Origin: JADFNB01 sp036397455
GTDB taxonomy: Bacteria; Gemmatimonadota; Gemmatimonadetes; Gemmatimonadales; GWC2-71-9
NCBI GenBank assembly: GCA_036397455.1
Contig: DASWIX010000052.1
Location: 1-64,000, forward strand
Reading direction: 5' to 3'
DNA length: 64,000 nt
The position numbers and the translations under genes are program-made. Shown here one piece after another: positions 25,900 through 34,433 of the stretch. The notes beneath the pieces are model-generated. The model ran no database searches. It was not told the origin of the DNA and saw only the letters and a list, made by a program, of their open reading frames with translations. Each line of letters starts with the position of its first letter. Positions within the stretch are counted from its first letter, which is position 1.

Positions 25900-28506
25900 T
25901 TAGCGCGCGGCGTCCTCGAGCAACGCCCGCGCCGGACGCCGCAGCACGACTTCGAACGGTGACCGCTGTCCGAGACCGGCAATCCAACTGATCGCGTCGC
26001 CAGAGCGATCGGATGCCACCAGCGCCGCGGCACGGAGATACCGCTCGGCCGCGAATCCATACCATGGCGATCCACCGGCCCAATGGAGTGATCGATCGAG
26101 CGTAATCCGTTCGAGCTGCTCCAGCGCGGCGGCGACGTCGTGGCGGTCAAACGCCTCCCACGCACGGATCGCCGCGGCAAGATTCGCTCCCAACATGGGC
26201 GCCTGCTCGCCGGGTTCCTGCTGCGCGCATTGCTCGGCGGCTTCCAATGCCCGGTCGCGTTCTCCCAGGATCACCGACAGGCGCGCCGAAAGATATCGTC
26301 GGATCGACGCGCGTCGGCCCGGATCGGCCGGCGCCCCAACGAGCGCCACACGACACGTCTCGACCTGTGCGTGTGGCGGCTTCGCTCCCGGCACCGCCAG
26401 CAGGAAGCCTCGGTGCTCGAGTGCGGCGTTCGGGTCGTTGCGTTCGGCCTGTTTGAGCGCGTGCAGGGCCTGTGCCCAGTCGCCCGACATGACGCTCATG
26501 TGCGCCGTGACCAATTGCGGCAGCGCCCGGAGCACACGTGCCCCGGTGAGGTCATCGACCCGCCTGGCGACTCGCGCCACAACGTCCGTGTCCGCCCCGG
26601 CGATGGTGACCTCCGCGAGAATGGCCTCGAGGGCGGCGGGCGGGGCCGCGCCGAGGGTATCCGCCAACCGTTCCTCGCACGCGTGGTCAGACGTGGCCAC
26701 CGCCTGAACCCAGCGCAACACCAACGCCTGGTCGGCGGCCGGGCTGAGCGCGAGGAATCGTTCCACCAAGGTATCGAGATCGTCGATTCGCTGATCGAGC
26801 GCCGCGAGCCGAATCAACTGGCTCAGCGCGGCGACATGTCGCGGGTCGAGGCTGAGCGTCCGCTCGAGCGGCCGGCGGGCTTCCGCGGCGGAGCGGCCCC
26901 GGAGCGGGTTGAAGCTGAACAACAGATGCCCGAGATGGAACCAGGCTTCGACATCATCGGGCCGCTGCGTGATCACCTGCTCGTACAGCCGCGCGGCATC
27001 ATCGATGTGCCCGGCCAACCATGCGGCCTGGGCCTCGAGCAACGCGCGCACGTGGGGCGTCAGGCGCCTGCGCTGTTCCCACGCGACCCCGGTCGCCACC
27101 CGTGCCTCATCGAGCATCCCGGAGGCGGCGCGGGCGGCCGCCTGCCGATACCACGCCAGCGCGAAGCCTTGATCGAGGTCGAGCGCCCCGTCGTACGCGT
27201 TCTGGGCCTCGGTATATCGCCCGAGGCGAAACTCTCGCTCGCCGGCAAGGTACATCTTGAGTGCCGGCAGCGAAGTGGTGGTCACCGCCGCCAGCCGCCC
27301 CAGGTGCCCCCCCACCGACGTGCTCCGACGCGCGAGGAGTTGTCGGACGATATCGTCCACGATCTCGAACACGGCGGCCTCTCCTTCACCTTCGCCCTGT
27401 GCACGGACCTCCGTTCCGACGGCCGAGTCGAATACCGTGCAGTGTACCTGCAGCCGACCACCGGCCTCCACGAGACTCCCGAGCAGGAACTCGGCGGCAC
27501 CAAATCGTGCCGCGGTAGGTCGCCCCTCGTCCGGACCGACCGTCTGCACGCCGAGCGTTGCGACATACGCGAGCAGGGCCTGCGGATCGACCGTCCGGAT
27601 GTCGCCGGCGCCGTCGAGTTTGGCGCTCAAGAGGTCGACCATGCCCTCGCGCAGGTATGCCAGGCTCGGTCCTCCCCGAATCGTGAACGGCAGGATCGCG
27701 ATCAGGTTTTTCTGCGGTGCCGGAGGAACGATGTCCGGCGGCGTAGCGGCAACCGGGGCCGCCTCGCGCACCGCCCGGAGCCGCGCCGCGAGCGCGAGCG
27801 TCTCGGGCGCCGGAGAGATCCCGAGGTCATCCTGGGCGCGCGCTGCAAACCGATCGAACGCCTGGAGGGCACCGGCGCGGTCACCCGCGCGATCGAGGAG
27901 ACCGATCAACTTGCGTAGCCCAACCTCGTCATCAGGCGCGAGTTCGGTGGCGCGCCGCGCCCAGCGGACCGCGTCGGCCGATCTCCCTCCTCGATCGTCC
28001 TGCTGCGCGAGCTGCCACGCCGCATCCGCCGCCATCGCGCGGAGCCGGCGACGCTCGTCATCGAGCCATCGTTCGAACTCCGGGGCGCTGGCGACGAAGA
28101 GTCCTTCGAGCAGCGTTCCGCCGTAGAGCTCGAGCGCGGCGCCAGGCCGATCGGACTGCACCGCGTCGCGAAACGCGGTCACGTCGCACCACAGCCGCGA
28201 CGGCTCCACACCCAGCTCGTCTCCGCGACCAACGACGCAACGCTCGCCCAGTGCGCGTCGCACGAAGTGCAACGCGCGTCGCAGGGCGGCGCGGGCGTGG
28301 GTGTCATCCAGATCGGGCCAGAACATCGCCAGCAACGAATCCCGACGGTGGAACCGCAACGGCGCCGCCGCGGCGAGAAAGGCCAGCAACGCGAGCCGTT
28401 TGGGCTGGCGCACGACGTCGTCGGAGTGGCCGCCGCTCCCACCGGTGAGGGAGACACCGCCGAGCAGGCTGAGGCGGATCGTCAGGGGGGATGGTTTCGA
28501 GGTCAC
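25900..28506 (-). CDS. SARP/BTAD transcriptional regulator with TolB-like and TPR tail
   Basis: An 868-residue regulator if started at the GTG giving VTSKPSPLTIRLSLLGG; the frame continues upstream but into non-conserved sequence opposite the hydrolase gene. The N-terminal winged-helix (about 10-100) contains RQPKRLALLAFLA and LDDTHARAALRRALHFVRRA. A BTAD helical domain (about 105-250) ends in DLGISPAPETLALAARL. A TolB-like segment (LIAILPFTIRGGPSLAYLRE) and a TPR array (LALAWYRQ-type helices, YEQVITQRPDDVEAWFHLGH) follow. SARP proteins activate secondary-metabolite or stress operons. Here the target is unknown; the divergent alpha/beta hydrolase gene is the nearest candidate. Confidence 0.82.
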   Translation of the reverse strand: MTSKPSPLTIRLSLLGGVSLTGGSGGHSDDVVRQPKRLALLAFLAAAAPLRFHRRDSLLAMFWPDLDDTHARAALRRALHFVRRALGERCVVGRGDELGVEPSRLWCDVTAFRDAVQSDRPGAALELYGGTLLEGLFVASAPEFERWLDDERRRLRAMAADAAWQLAQQDDRGGRSADAVRWARRATELAPDDEVGLRKLIGLLDRAGDRAGALQAFDRFAARAQDDLGISPAPETLALAARLRAVREAAPVAATPPDIVPPAPQKNLIAILPFTIRGGPSLAYLREGMVDLLSAKLDGAGDIRTVDPQALLAYVATLGVQTVGPDEGRPTAARFGAAEFLLGSLVEAGGRLQVHCTVFDSAVGTEVRAQGEGEGEAAVFEIVDDIVRQLLARRSTSVGGHLGRLAAVTTTSLPALKMYLAGEREFRLGRYTEAQNAYDGALDLDQGFALAWYRQAAARAASGMLDEARVATGVAWEQRRRLTPHVRALLEAQAAWLAGHIDDAARLYEQVITQRPDDVEAWFHLGHLLFSFNPLRGRSAAEARRPLERTLSLDPRHVAALSQLIRLAALDQRIDDLDTLVERFLALSPAADQALVLRWVQAVATSDHACEERLADTLGAAPPAALEAILAEVTIAGADTDVVARVARRVDDLTGARVLRALPQLVTAHMSVMSGDWAQALHALKQAERNDPNAALEHRGFLLAVPGAKPPHAQVETCRVALVGAPADPGRRASIRRYLSARLSVILGERDRALEAAEQCAQQEPGEQAPMLGANLAAAIRAWEAFDRHDVAAALEQLERITLDRSLHWAGGSPWYGFAAERYLRAAALVASDRSGDAISWIAGLGQRSPFEVVLRRPARALLEDAAR

Positions 28507-28618
28507 AGATCGGTACACAGGCCGGTCACGCCGTTTCGGCAACGTGGGAACGTACACGCACCCGGGGGCGGGTGATAGCCCGCACCCGAATCGCCCTTTC
28601 ACGAAGCGGAGGTGCCCC

Positions 28619-29479
28619 ATGTGGTTGTTTGCCGTACTGCTGTTCGGCGACAGCGTGACCGCGCGCGCGATCCCGGTCGCCCCGGCCGAAACCCTGGCGG
28701 TGACGGTGACCGGTATAGGCGAGCCGGTGCTGTTCGTCCCCGGGCTCTTTGGCTCCGCGTTCGGCGCCCGCCGGATCGCGGCGCCCCTCGCCACGGCGGG
28801 GTTCCAGCTCATCACGATGGAACCGCTTGGCGTGGGTCGGTCGAGCCGGCCGCGAGGGGCCGACTACTCCCTGGCGGCCCAGGCGCACCGGATCGCGGCG
28901 GCGCTCGATACGCTGGGGGTGGGCCCGGTGGTCGCCGTTGCCCACTCGCTTGGAGGAGCCATCGCATTCCGACTCGCACTCGAACGTCCGGACCTGATCC
29001 GGGCCATCGTGTCGATCGAAGGGGGACCGGCGGAAGAAGCGACCACCCCCGGCTTCCGTCTGGCGATGCGATTCGTCACGGTGATCAAGGCCCTCGGCGG
29101 TCCGCGGGTGATCCGGGCGGAAGTCCACCGCAACCTGCGGTCCGCCTCAGGGGACCCGTCGTGGGTCACCGACGACGTGGTAGACGGCTACACCCGCGAC
29201 GCGGCGCTGCACTTCGACGCCGCGATGGACGCGTTCCGCGGCATGGCGGCTTCGCGCGAACCGTGGTCGCTCCGCGACCGACTCGAGGCCATCGCCTGTC
29301 CGGTTGTCCTGTTGTTGGGGGCGGCAGACCACAAAAGCGGGGTCCGAACCGAGGAGTTGGCATTGCTGCGGCAGGCGCTGCCACAACTCGCCATTGATTC
29401 GATTCCGGGGGCCGGCCATTTCATCCACGAGGAGCGGCCGGGGGCGGTGGTCGATGCCGTTCGGCGGGTCGGCGGCTGA
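28619..29479 (+). CDS. Alpha/beta hydrolase
   Basis: A 286-residue hydrolase. The ATG giving MWLFAVLLFGDSVTARA is chosen because a GGAGG ribosome site precedes it by six bases and the first 18 residues act as an export signal. The oxyanion motif is FVPGLFGSA, the nucleophile elbow is VAHSLGGAIAF, the acid is in LLLGAADHKSG and the histidine is in PGAGHFIHEE. The substrate is unknown. It is divergent from the SARP regulator, from which it is separated by about 110 bases. Its transcript ends at the strong hairpin shared with the cold-shock gene. Confidence 0.87.
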   Translation: MWLFAVLLFGDSVTARAIPVAPAETLAVTVTGIGEPVLFVPGLFGSAFGARRIAAPLATAGFQLITMEPLGVGRSSRPRGADYSLAAQAHRIAAALDTLGVGPVVAVAHSLGGAIAFRLALERPDLIRAIVSIEGGPAEEATTPGFRLAMRFVTVIKALGGPRVIRAEVHRNLRSASGDPSWVTDDVVDGYTRDAALHFDAAMDAFRGMAASREPWSLRDRLEAIACPVVLLLGAADHKSGVRTEELALLRQALPQLAIDSIPGAGHFIHEERPGAVVDAVRRVGG

Positions 29480-29493
29480 GGGCCGGAAGCCAA

Positions 29494-29524
29494 AAGGGCC
29501 GCGCGACGACGTCGCGCGGCCCTT
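29494..29524. terminator. Bidirectional hairpin terminator
   Basis: A perfect 14-bp inverted repeat (29494-29507 with 29511-29524) and a three-base loop lie between two convergent genes. The stem begins AAGGGCCGCGCGAC. With A-rich and T-rich flanks on the two sides it can serve both the hydrolase gene (plus) and the cold-shock gene (minus). Confidence 0.85.
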
Positions 29525-29547
29525 CCGTTGTTCGCTACTGAGGACGC

Positions 29548-29757
29548 TTACGCGAGCTTGACGACGTTCTCCGCGGCGGGGCCCTTCTGGCCCTGTACGA
29601 TGTCGAACTCCACCTGCTCACCCTCGCGCAACGACTTGAAACCATCCGCCTGAATCGCCGAATGATGCACGAAGCAATCTGGCTGGCCACCCTCGGGCGT
29701 GATGAATCCGAAACCCTTGGCGTCGTTGAACCACTTTACCGTCCCTTTGGTACGCAT
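29548..29757 (-). CDS. cspA: Cold-shock protein (CspA family)
   Basis: A 69-residue OB-fold RNA chaperone. RNP1 is KGFGFI and RNP2 is CFVHHSAI; the latter departs from the common VFVHFSAI by C for V and H for F. The opening (KGTVKWFNDAKGFGF) and the end (GPAAENVVKL) are standard. An AAGGAG ribosome site lies nine bases before the ATG. A long gene-free region upstream is consistent with the extended leader typical of temperature-controlled csp mRNAs. It melts RNA secondary structure during cold adaptation or growth transitions. Confidence 0.95.
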   Translation of the reverse strand: MRTKGTVKWFNDAKGFGFITPEGGQPDCFVHHSAIQADGFKSLREGEQVEFDIVQGQKGPAAENVVKLA

Positions 29758-30178
29758 ACCGCCGAACTCCTTGTTGTGTGCTGATGCCGTCGGAGTCCGG
29801 ATTTATTCCCGCACATGCCGAACGCTCATCAATCTTTCCGCGGACGTGCCCCCGCGTTGGGCTGGCATTTTCCCGCACGCCGATAGAGCGCACGTAAATG
29901 TCAGCGCCAAGTTAGCGACTATTGCCCGGGGAGGAAACCCCCAAAACCGGACCTTACCGGACCAGCCTGGTACGACCATACTGAGTCACCGCCTGGCCGC
30001 ATTTGCGTGCCAGCGGTCCGGACCTTGCGGGCAAACGACCCGGGAGGGTTGCTGATGCACGAAAACGACACGTCGATAGGGGTTCAAACGCGCCGTGTTT
30101 TGAGGCATAATGGATACATGAAGGCCCGAACCGCCCTTCCGGCACTCACCGCGACCGACCTGGCGGGGATCTGACCTC
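29758..30178. other. Intergenic region: csp leader and upstream of the DUF4388 gene
   Basis: About 420 bases without a gene, lower in GC than its surroundings. On the minus side it should contain the csp leader and promoter; a weak pair (TTGGCG / CTATCG, 18-base spacer, near 29881-29910) is the best I see. On the plus side there is a better promoter at 30083-30111. Short frames here have no protein-like features. Confidence 0.5.
30083..30111 (+). promoter_or_regulatory. Candidate sigma70-type promoter for the DUF4388 gene
   Basis: TTCAAA and CATAAT are separated by 17 bases, about 68 bases before the GTG start of the large DUF4388 gene, in a locally AT-rich stretch. It is the best-spaced pair in the intergenic region, but it is unproven. 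Confidence 0.4.
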
Positions 30179-33154
30179 GTGGCGATCCAGGGTAGCCTCG
30201 AGGAAGCCTCCCTTCCCGACGTACTCCAGTTGTTGTCCCTCGGGAAGAAGACCGGGTGCATCTCCCTCACCGAACGGTCGATGGAGGGCAGCATCTATCT
30301 CGACAAGGGTCGCGTCAGCCATGCGGCGGTGGTCAACCGGCGCGACCGGCTCGGCGATATCCTGGTTAAGAGCGGCCGGATTACCCAGGAGCAGCTGACC
30401 GAGGCGGTGGCGGCGCAGACGCGTGAGAAGCGCATCAGCCAGATCCTGGTCGAATCCGGCCAGATCGATCGCGCCGAGATTGACAAGTTCGTCCGGGCCC
30501 AGGTCGAAGAGGCCGTCTATTTCTTGTTCACGTGGCGTACCGGCACATTCACCTTCCAGAGCAAGGTCAAGCCCGAAAACATCGATTTCCTGGTGTCCAT
30601 CGATCCCGAGGGGATGCTCCTTGAAGGCGCGCGGCGAGTGGACGAATGGAGTCTGATCGAGAAGAAGATCCCGTCGCTCGACATGGTATTTCGGCTCGAG
30701 AAGACCCCCCTGCTGAGCAAGGATGTCACGCTCTCCGAGGCGCAGAAACGCGTGCTACCGTCCCTTGACGGAAAGCGCGACGTGAACGCCCTGGTGGACG
30801 AGACGGGCCTGGTCGAATTCGAGGTCGGCAAGGCGCTGTACGGGCTGATCACGGCCGGGTTCGTCAAGCTCGTCGAGCGGCGCACCCGCGTGCGGCACCT
30901 CGACTACCGCGAATTGCTCGCCTACCTGGTGCACGAGGCCGAATTCGCCGACGCCGGGCGCCGCCGCGAGGCCGCTCGTCACATCGTCGACTGCGGCTCG
31001 TGCGCGCAGCGATTGAAGAAGATCCACGTGCGCCGCACCCAGGGGCAGCCGATACCGGCCGAAGAGGAGTCCGAAACGGACGCGGCCGCCGGCGCGGCGG
31101 CGTTGGCGGACGAAGCCAATGGCGGCACTGACGACGCAGAGGAATTGGAGCGCCGCCGGCTGGCCGACCGCCGGGCCGTCGAGCGGCGACGAGGCGAGCG
31201 CCGGCGTCCCGTGGGCACGCGGCCGGCAGGACAGGTCGAGCGGCGCATGGCGAGTCGGCGGCAGGCCGATCAACGATGCGGCCCGGATCGGCGCATGGCC
31301 TACGCGTATGCGGATGGCCGTGTCCGATCCAGTGGCGGCGCCGCCGCGGTGGCCGGCGGGGGCGCCGCGGCCGCGGCACCCTCTCCCGCCGCGGCCCCTC
31401 GTCGCGGCCGGCGACGGAACACGGGCCCCCGCGACGTGCCGACGCAGACCCGTGCGCGGCCGCCGGTCCGGGAGAGTACTCGGCCCCGAGTGGAACCCGC
31501 GCCGCCGGTGAAGGAGGTCGCGGCCGCGGCGAAGAAGGACGAGGCACCGCTCCGGATCACCCAGGAGATCGCCGGCGATTTCGACATCACCGTCGAGATA
31601 CCGTCACCGCAGTCGGCACCCGCGGCACCGGCGGAGACGCCGGCCGCAGCGGCGGCAAACCCCAGCGACGCCACACGTGAGGTGCCGGCGTTGGAGTCCG
31701 CCGCGCCGCCCGATGGTGTCGCCCAGCAGAAGACGAAAGAGATCGAGTGGCTCATCACACCGCGCGAGTCGGTGGAGATGCTGCGGTCGACGCGGCTGAG
31801 CGCCCAGACAAGCGCCCCGAAGGAAGTCAGGACCCCTGACACGCCGGCGCGGAAGGCCACCAAGTCGCCGGCGCGAGCCGTCGCCAAGGCCGCCCCGGCG
31901 GAAGCGGCAACCGTCGAAACGCGCCGGGTGGCCTCCCCGAAACCAGAGACTCATGTGGCGGCCGCTCCAAAGCCCGCGCCCGTTGTCCCGGGGCCAGAAG
32001 GCCGAATCCGTCGCAGCGGCCTGCGCTGGGTCGCGGCGGCGGCGGGCATCGCGATGGTCGCGGGGGCCGGCTACCTCCTCGGCACGCTCGGTGCGCGCGG
32101 CGGCACGGATGGCAGCGCGTCCGGAGACGCCGGAACATCCCAGGAGATGGCGGCCGAGACGCGGGCGCCGAGCGCGGCGACGCTCGGCGCGAGTGTGACG
32201 GGCGACGCTCCCACGGCTGCCGCACCGACGAACGAACCGGTTCAGCCGCCGGCAGCGGCCCCCGCGCCAACCCAGGACGCCCCACCGCCGAGTGGCAATC
32301 AACCCGCGGTACCCGCGGCCGCCGCGGCTCGCCCGGCGGCGGCCCCGCAGACCGGTCCCCCTGCGAGACCGAGTCCGCCGCGAGCCATCATCCTCACAGG
32401 TCGGGTCCTCGAAGACGGCAGCAACCGGCCGCTCGCCGGGGTGACGGTTACCTTGGGCGGAACGGGTCGGACCGCCACCAGCGGACCCGACGGCACCTTC
32501 CGGTTCACCAACCCGCCCGTCGGAGACATCGAACTGGCGGCCAGTCTCGCCGGATACGACGAGCGTCGGGCGAGAGGGTGGGTTTCCCCGGACAGCGCCG
32601 CGTCAATCGACATCCGACTGGCCGCCCAGCCCCCCGCCGCCGCCGAACCGGTCGCGGCCCCAGCTCCAGCGGCGGTGCCGCCGCCCCAGCCGCCGGCACA
32701 GCCCCCCGCGCGAACGGAGCCGGTACCAGCTCCGGCGCCGAGCGCCCCCGCCCGGGTCGAAACGGATCCCGACATCATCTCCGGTGATTGGATTCGTATC
32801 GTTGGCTCGGAAGCGGAGGCCGAACTCGGACGTCCGATCGTAGCGGTCGAAGGCCTGGAGATCGAGAGCATCGCGAAGCCGGGAGGACCCGGTCGGACAG
32901 GAGTCCGGGTGGTCCAACTGCTGGAGTCCGGGGAACGGATCGAGGTCGTTATCTCACGACCGGCGTTCCTCAGCCGGGGAGGCGCTCGTCGTCCCGGCGA
33001 TGACCGCATCTCGGCGGTCCGGGTGGCCGACGGAGCCGACGGCGGGGCCACCGGTACGGCGCGCCTCGGCAGCTATCTCATCACCGTCAAGGCACCTATC
33101 GCCGGCGACGCCCTCAAGAGCTTCATGAACCGCCTGAAAGAGCACACCCCCTAG
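30179..33154 (+). CDS. DUF4388 (PATAN) protein with zinc-finger-like motif, membrane span and carboxypeptidase-regulatory-like domain
   Basis: A 991-residue mosaic protein starting at GTG. Residues about 1-235 are a DUF4388/PATAN input region (GSLEEASLPDVLQLLSLGKK; SIYLDKGRVSHAAVV). Within it, an MshEN-like pair of repeats (LGDILVKSGRITQEQLTEAV, ISQILVESGQIDRAEIDKF) resembles the N-terminus of PilB/GspE ATPases. An HIVDCGSC motif (about 268-275) looks like an anti-sigma zinc finger. A long Ala/Pro/Arg-rich linker leads to one membrane span (about 616-636). Beyond it lie another Pro/Ala linker, a carboxypeptidase-regulatory-like beta domain (about 735-815) and a C-terminal domain (865-991). 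It probably links a cytoplasmic signal to the periplasm; the function is unknown. Confidence 0.82.
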   Translation: MAIQGSLEEASLPDVLQLLSLGKKTGCISLTERSMEGSIYLDKGRVSHAAVVNRRDRLGDILVKSGRITQEQLTEAVAAQTREKRISQILVESGQIDRAEIDKFVRAQVEEAVYFLFTWRTGTFTFQSKVKPENIDFLVSIDPEGMLLEGARRVDEWSLIEKKIPSLDMVFRLEKTPLLSKDVTLSEAQKRVLPSLDGKRDVNALVDETGLVEFEVGKALYGLITAGFVKLVERRTRVRHLDYRELLAYLVHEAEFADAGRRREAARHIVDCGSCAQRLKKIHVRRTQGQPIPAEEESETDAAAGAAALADEANGGTDDAEELERRRLADRRAVERRRGERRRPVGTRPAGQVERRMASRRQADQRCGPDRRMAYAYADGRVRSSGGAAAVAGGGAAAAAPSPAAAPRRGRRRNTGPRDVPTQTRARPPVRESTRPRVEPAPPVKEVAAAAKKDEAPLRITQEIAGDFDITVEIPSPQSAPAAPAETPAAAAANPSDATREVPALESAAPPDGVAQQKTKEIEWLITPRESVEMLRSTRLSAQTSAPKEVRTPDTPARKATKSPARAVAKAAPAEAATVETRRVASPKPETHVAAAPKPAPVVPGPEGRIRRSGLRWVAAAAGIAMVAGAGYLLGTLGARGGTDGSASGDAGTSQEMAAETRAPSAATLGASVTGDAPTAAAPTNEPVQPPAAAPAPTQDAPPPSGNQPAVPAAAAARPAAAPQTGPPARPSPPRAIILTGRVLEDGSNRPLAGVTVTLGGTGRTATSGPDGTFRFTNPPVGDIELAASLAGYDERRARGWVSPDSAASIDIRLAAQPPAAAEPVAAPAPAAVPPPQPPAQPPARTEPVPAPAPSAPARVETDPDIISGDWIRIVGSEAEAELGRPIVAVEGLEIESIAKPGGPGRTGVRVVQLLESGERIEVVISRPAFLSRGGARRPGDDRISAVRVADGADGGATGTARLGSYLITVKAPIAGDALKSFMNRLKEHTP

Positions 33155-33329
33155 CGGAATCGGCCCGCAGACCGTCTCTTTTACCTCTCTGTGTGTGTCG
33201 GCGCCGTCGCAGGCTCGCGACAGATGGCGCCAACTGACGACGCCGCCGGGCTGGAGCGGCCGGCGACAACCCGCTCCGATTGGGCCGTCCGAGAGCGGGG
33301 CCTGCGGCCCCAAAGTTGCGCAAGGAATC

Positions 33330-33345
33330 TGTGATATGTCTCACA
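33330..33345. promoter_or_regulatory. Perfect CRP/FNR-family palindrome upstream of the pilus-like operon
   Basis: TGTGATATGTCTCACA fits TGTGA-N6-TCACA exactly and is centred about 57 bases before the first subunit's ATG. Twenty bases downstream of its internal ATGTCTC a second ATGTCTC lies within the smaller inverted repeat GGCGA-N5-TCGCC (33351-33365). Activation by a cAMP-receptor-type regulator is inferred. Confidence 0.6.
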
Positions 33346-33394
33346 AAACGGGCGAATGTCTCGCCCACGCCACATCCACTGGAGGGAAGAAAGT

Positions 33395-33916
33395 ATGGGA
33401 CGCTTGACACGCGCGCTTGCCGCGGGAGCGGTGGCCGCACTCTTCGTAGGGTTGATTGCGGCAGGGTCCGCGCAGGCACAGACATCGGCGACCGCCTCCG
33501 CAACGGCGTCCGCGACCGTTGTCGGTATTGCGCCGCTCACCGCCACGACCCTCAATGACCTCGACTTCGGGTCGGTGAACGCCGGGGCCAGTGGCACCGT
33601 GGCCGATGTGGACGGAGCGCGATTCCTGATCACCGGTGAACCAGGGCTCGGCGTGGATGTGTCGTTCGTACTCCCTGGCACGTTGGTTGGGCCGGCCGCC
33701 GCGACGATCCCCATTTCGTTCGGGCCGACCGACGGGTGCCTTTGGGCCCCGTTCCCGGCCTCCTGCACGGTCATCGACCCCACAGCGCCAACCCTCGCGC
33801 TGGCTCTGGACGGCTCGGGCCTGCTGGAAATCGGCGTCATCGGGACGGTGACCCCCCCGGCGGCGACTGTGTCCGGGATCTACACGGGCACGATCACCGT
33901 CAACGTCGCGTACTAG
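33395..33916 (+). CDS. Secreted DUF4402-like subunit, probable pilin of a chaperone-usher system
   Basis: A 173-residue exported protein. The ATG giving MGRLTRALAAGAVAAL has a GGAGGGA ribosome site ten bases upstream, and the signal peptide ends after AQAQ. The mature part is Ser/Thr/Ala-rich and all-beta. It begins with a repetitive TSATASATASATVVG stretch, continues with LNDLDFGSVNAGASGTV, as in DUF4402 proteins, and ends GIYTGTITVNVAY. A free beta-strand-like N-terminus and C-terminus ending in alternating hydrophobics suit donor-strand assembly. It is the first gene of four (two subunits, chaperone, usher) and should be the most abundant subunit. One disulfide is possible (Cys in GCLWAPFPASC). 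Confidence 0.72.
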   Translation: MGRLTRALAAGAVAALFVGLIAAGSAQAQTSATASATASATVVGIAPLTATTLNDLDFGSVNAGASGTVADVDGARFLITGEPGLGVDVSFVLPGTLVGPAAATIPISFGPTDGCLWAPFPASCTVIDPTAPTLALALDGSGLLEIGVIGTVTPPAATVSGIYTGTITVNVAY

Positions 33917-33938
33917 CGCGGCCCGACCGGTCGCGAAG

Positions 33939-34433
33939 CTGGTTCGTCGCGCGGTCTGGTTCGCGATGGTGGGCGTGGTCCTCGGACCCGCCGCACTTGC
34001 GAGCCAACGGCCGACCCGCGGATTCATTATCCCCGGGTTGGCCGTCACCGCGCGGCGTGGTCTCTCTTTCGGCGAGATCTTCCGCGGCATGCCGTCAAGC
34101 GTCATCCCAACCAGCGTCAATGGGGCGGAATTCGAGATTACGGTGCCCGACCCTTCCCAGCTGCAGGTAACGCTGCTCTTGCCCGGCGCACTCCGATCCG
34201 CCGGCGGTGAGGTCTTGCCGCTCGTATTCTCGTGGGGCGACGGCTTCGCGGTCCGCGAAGGACCCCAGGCCACCTCGTTCCCCTTCAATCCCAACCAACC
34301 GTTCGTGACGACGCTCGATAGCGACCAACGTCTGCTCGTCCAGTTGGGAGGGACGGTACTTCCCGGCCGCTTCCAACCGTTGGCGCATTATGATGCCACG
34401 GTAACGGTGGTGGTGGCGGATGTTGGCATATGA
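33939..34433 (+). CDS. Second secreted DUF4402-like subunit
   Basis: About 164 residues if begun at a CTG near 33939. The first ATG (33966) gives MVGVVLGPAALASQ, which has a hydrophobic core and cleavage site but no positively charged n-region. The in-frame bases before it encode LVRRAVWFAMVGVV, a complete signal peptide, so a non-ATG start is likely. The mature protein is all-beta (FIIPGLAVTARRGLSFGEIF ... YDATVTVVVADVGI) and resembles the first subunit in layout. It may be a minor or tip subunit. It overlaps the chaperone gene by four bases (ATGA) and follows the first subunit by about 22 bases. Confidence 0.62.
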   Translation: MVRRAVWFAMVGVVLGPAALASQRPTRGFIIPGLAVTARRGLSFGEIFRGMPSSVIPTSVNGAEFEITVPDPSQLQVTLLLPGALRSAGGEVLPLVFSWGDGFAVREGPQATSFPFNPNQPFVTTLDSDQRLLVQLGGTVLPGRFQPLAHYDATVTVVVADVGI

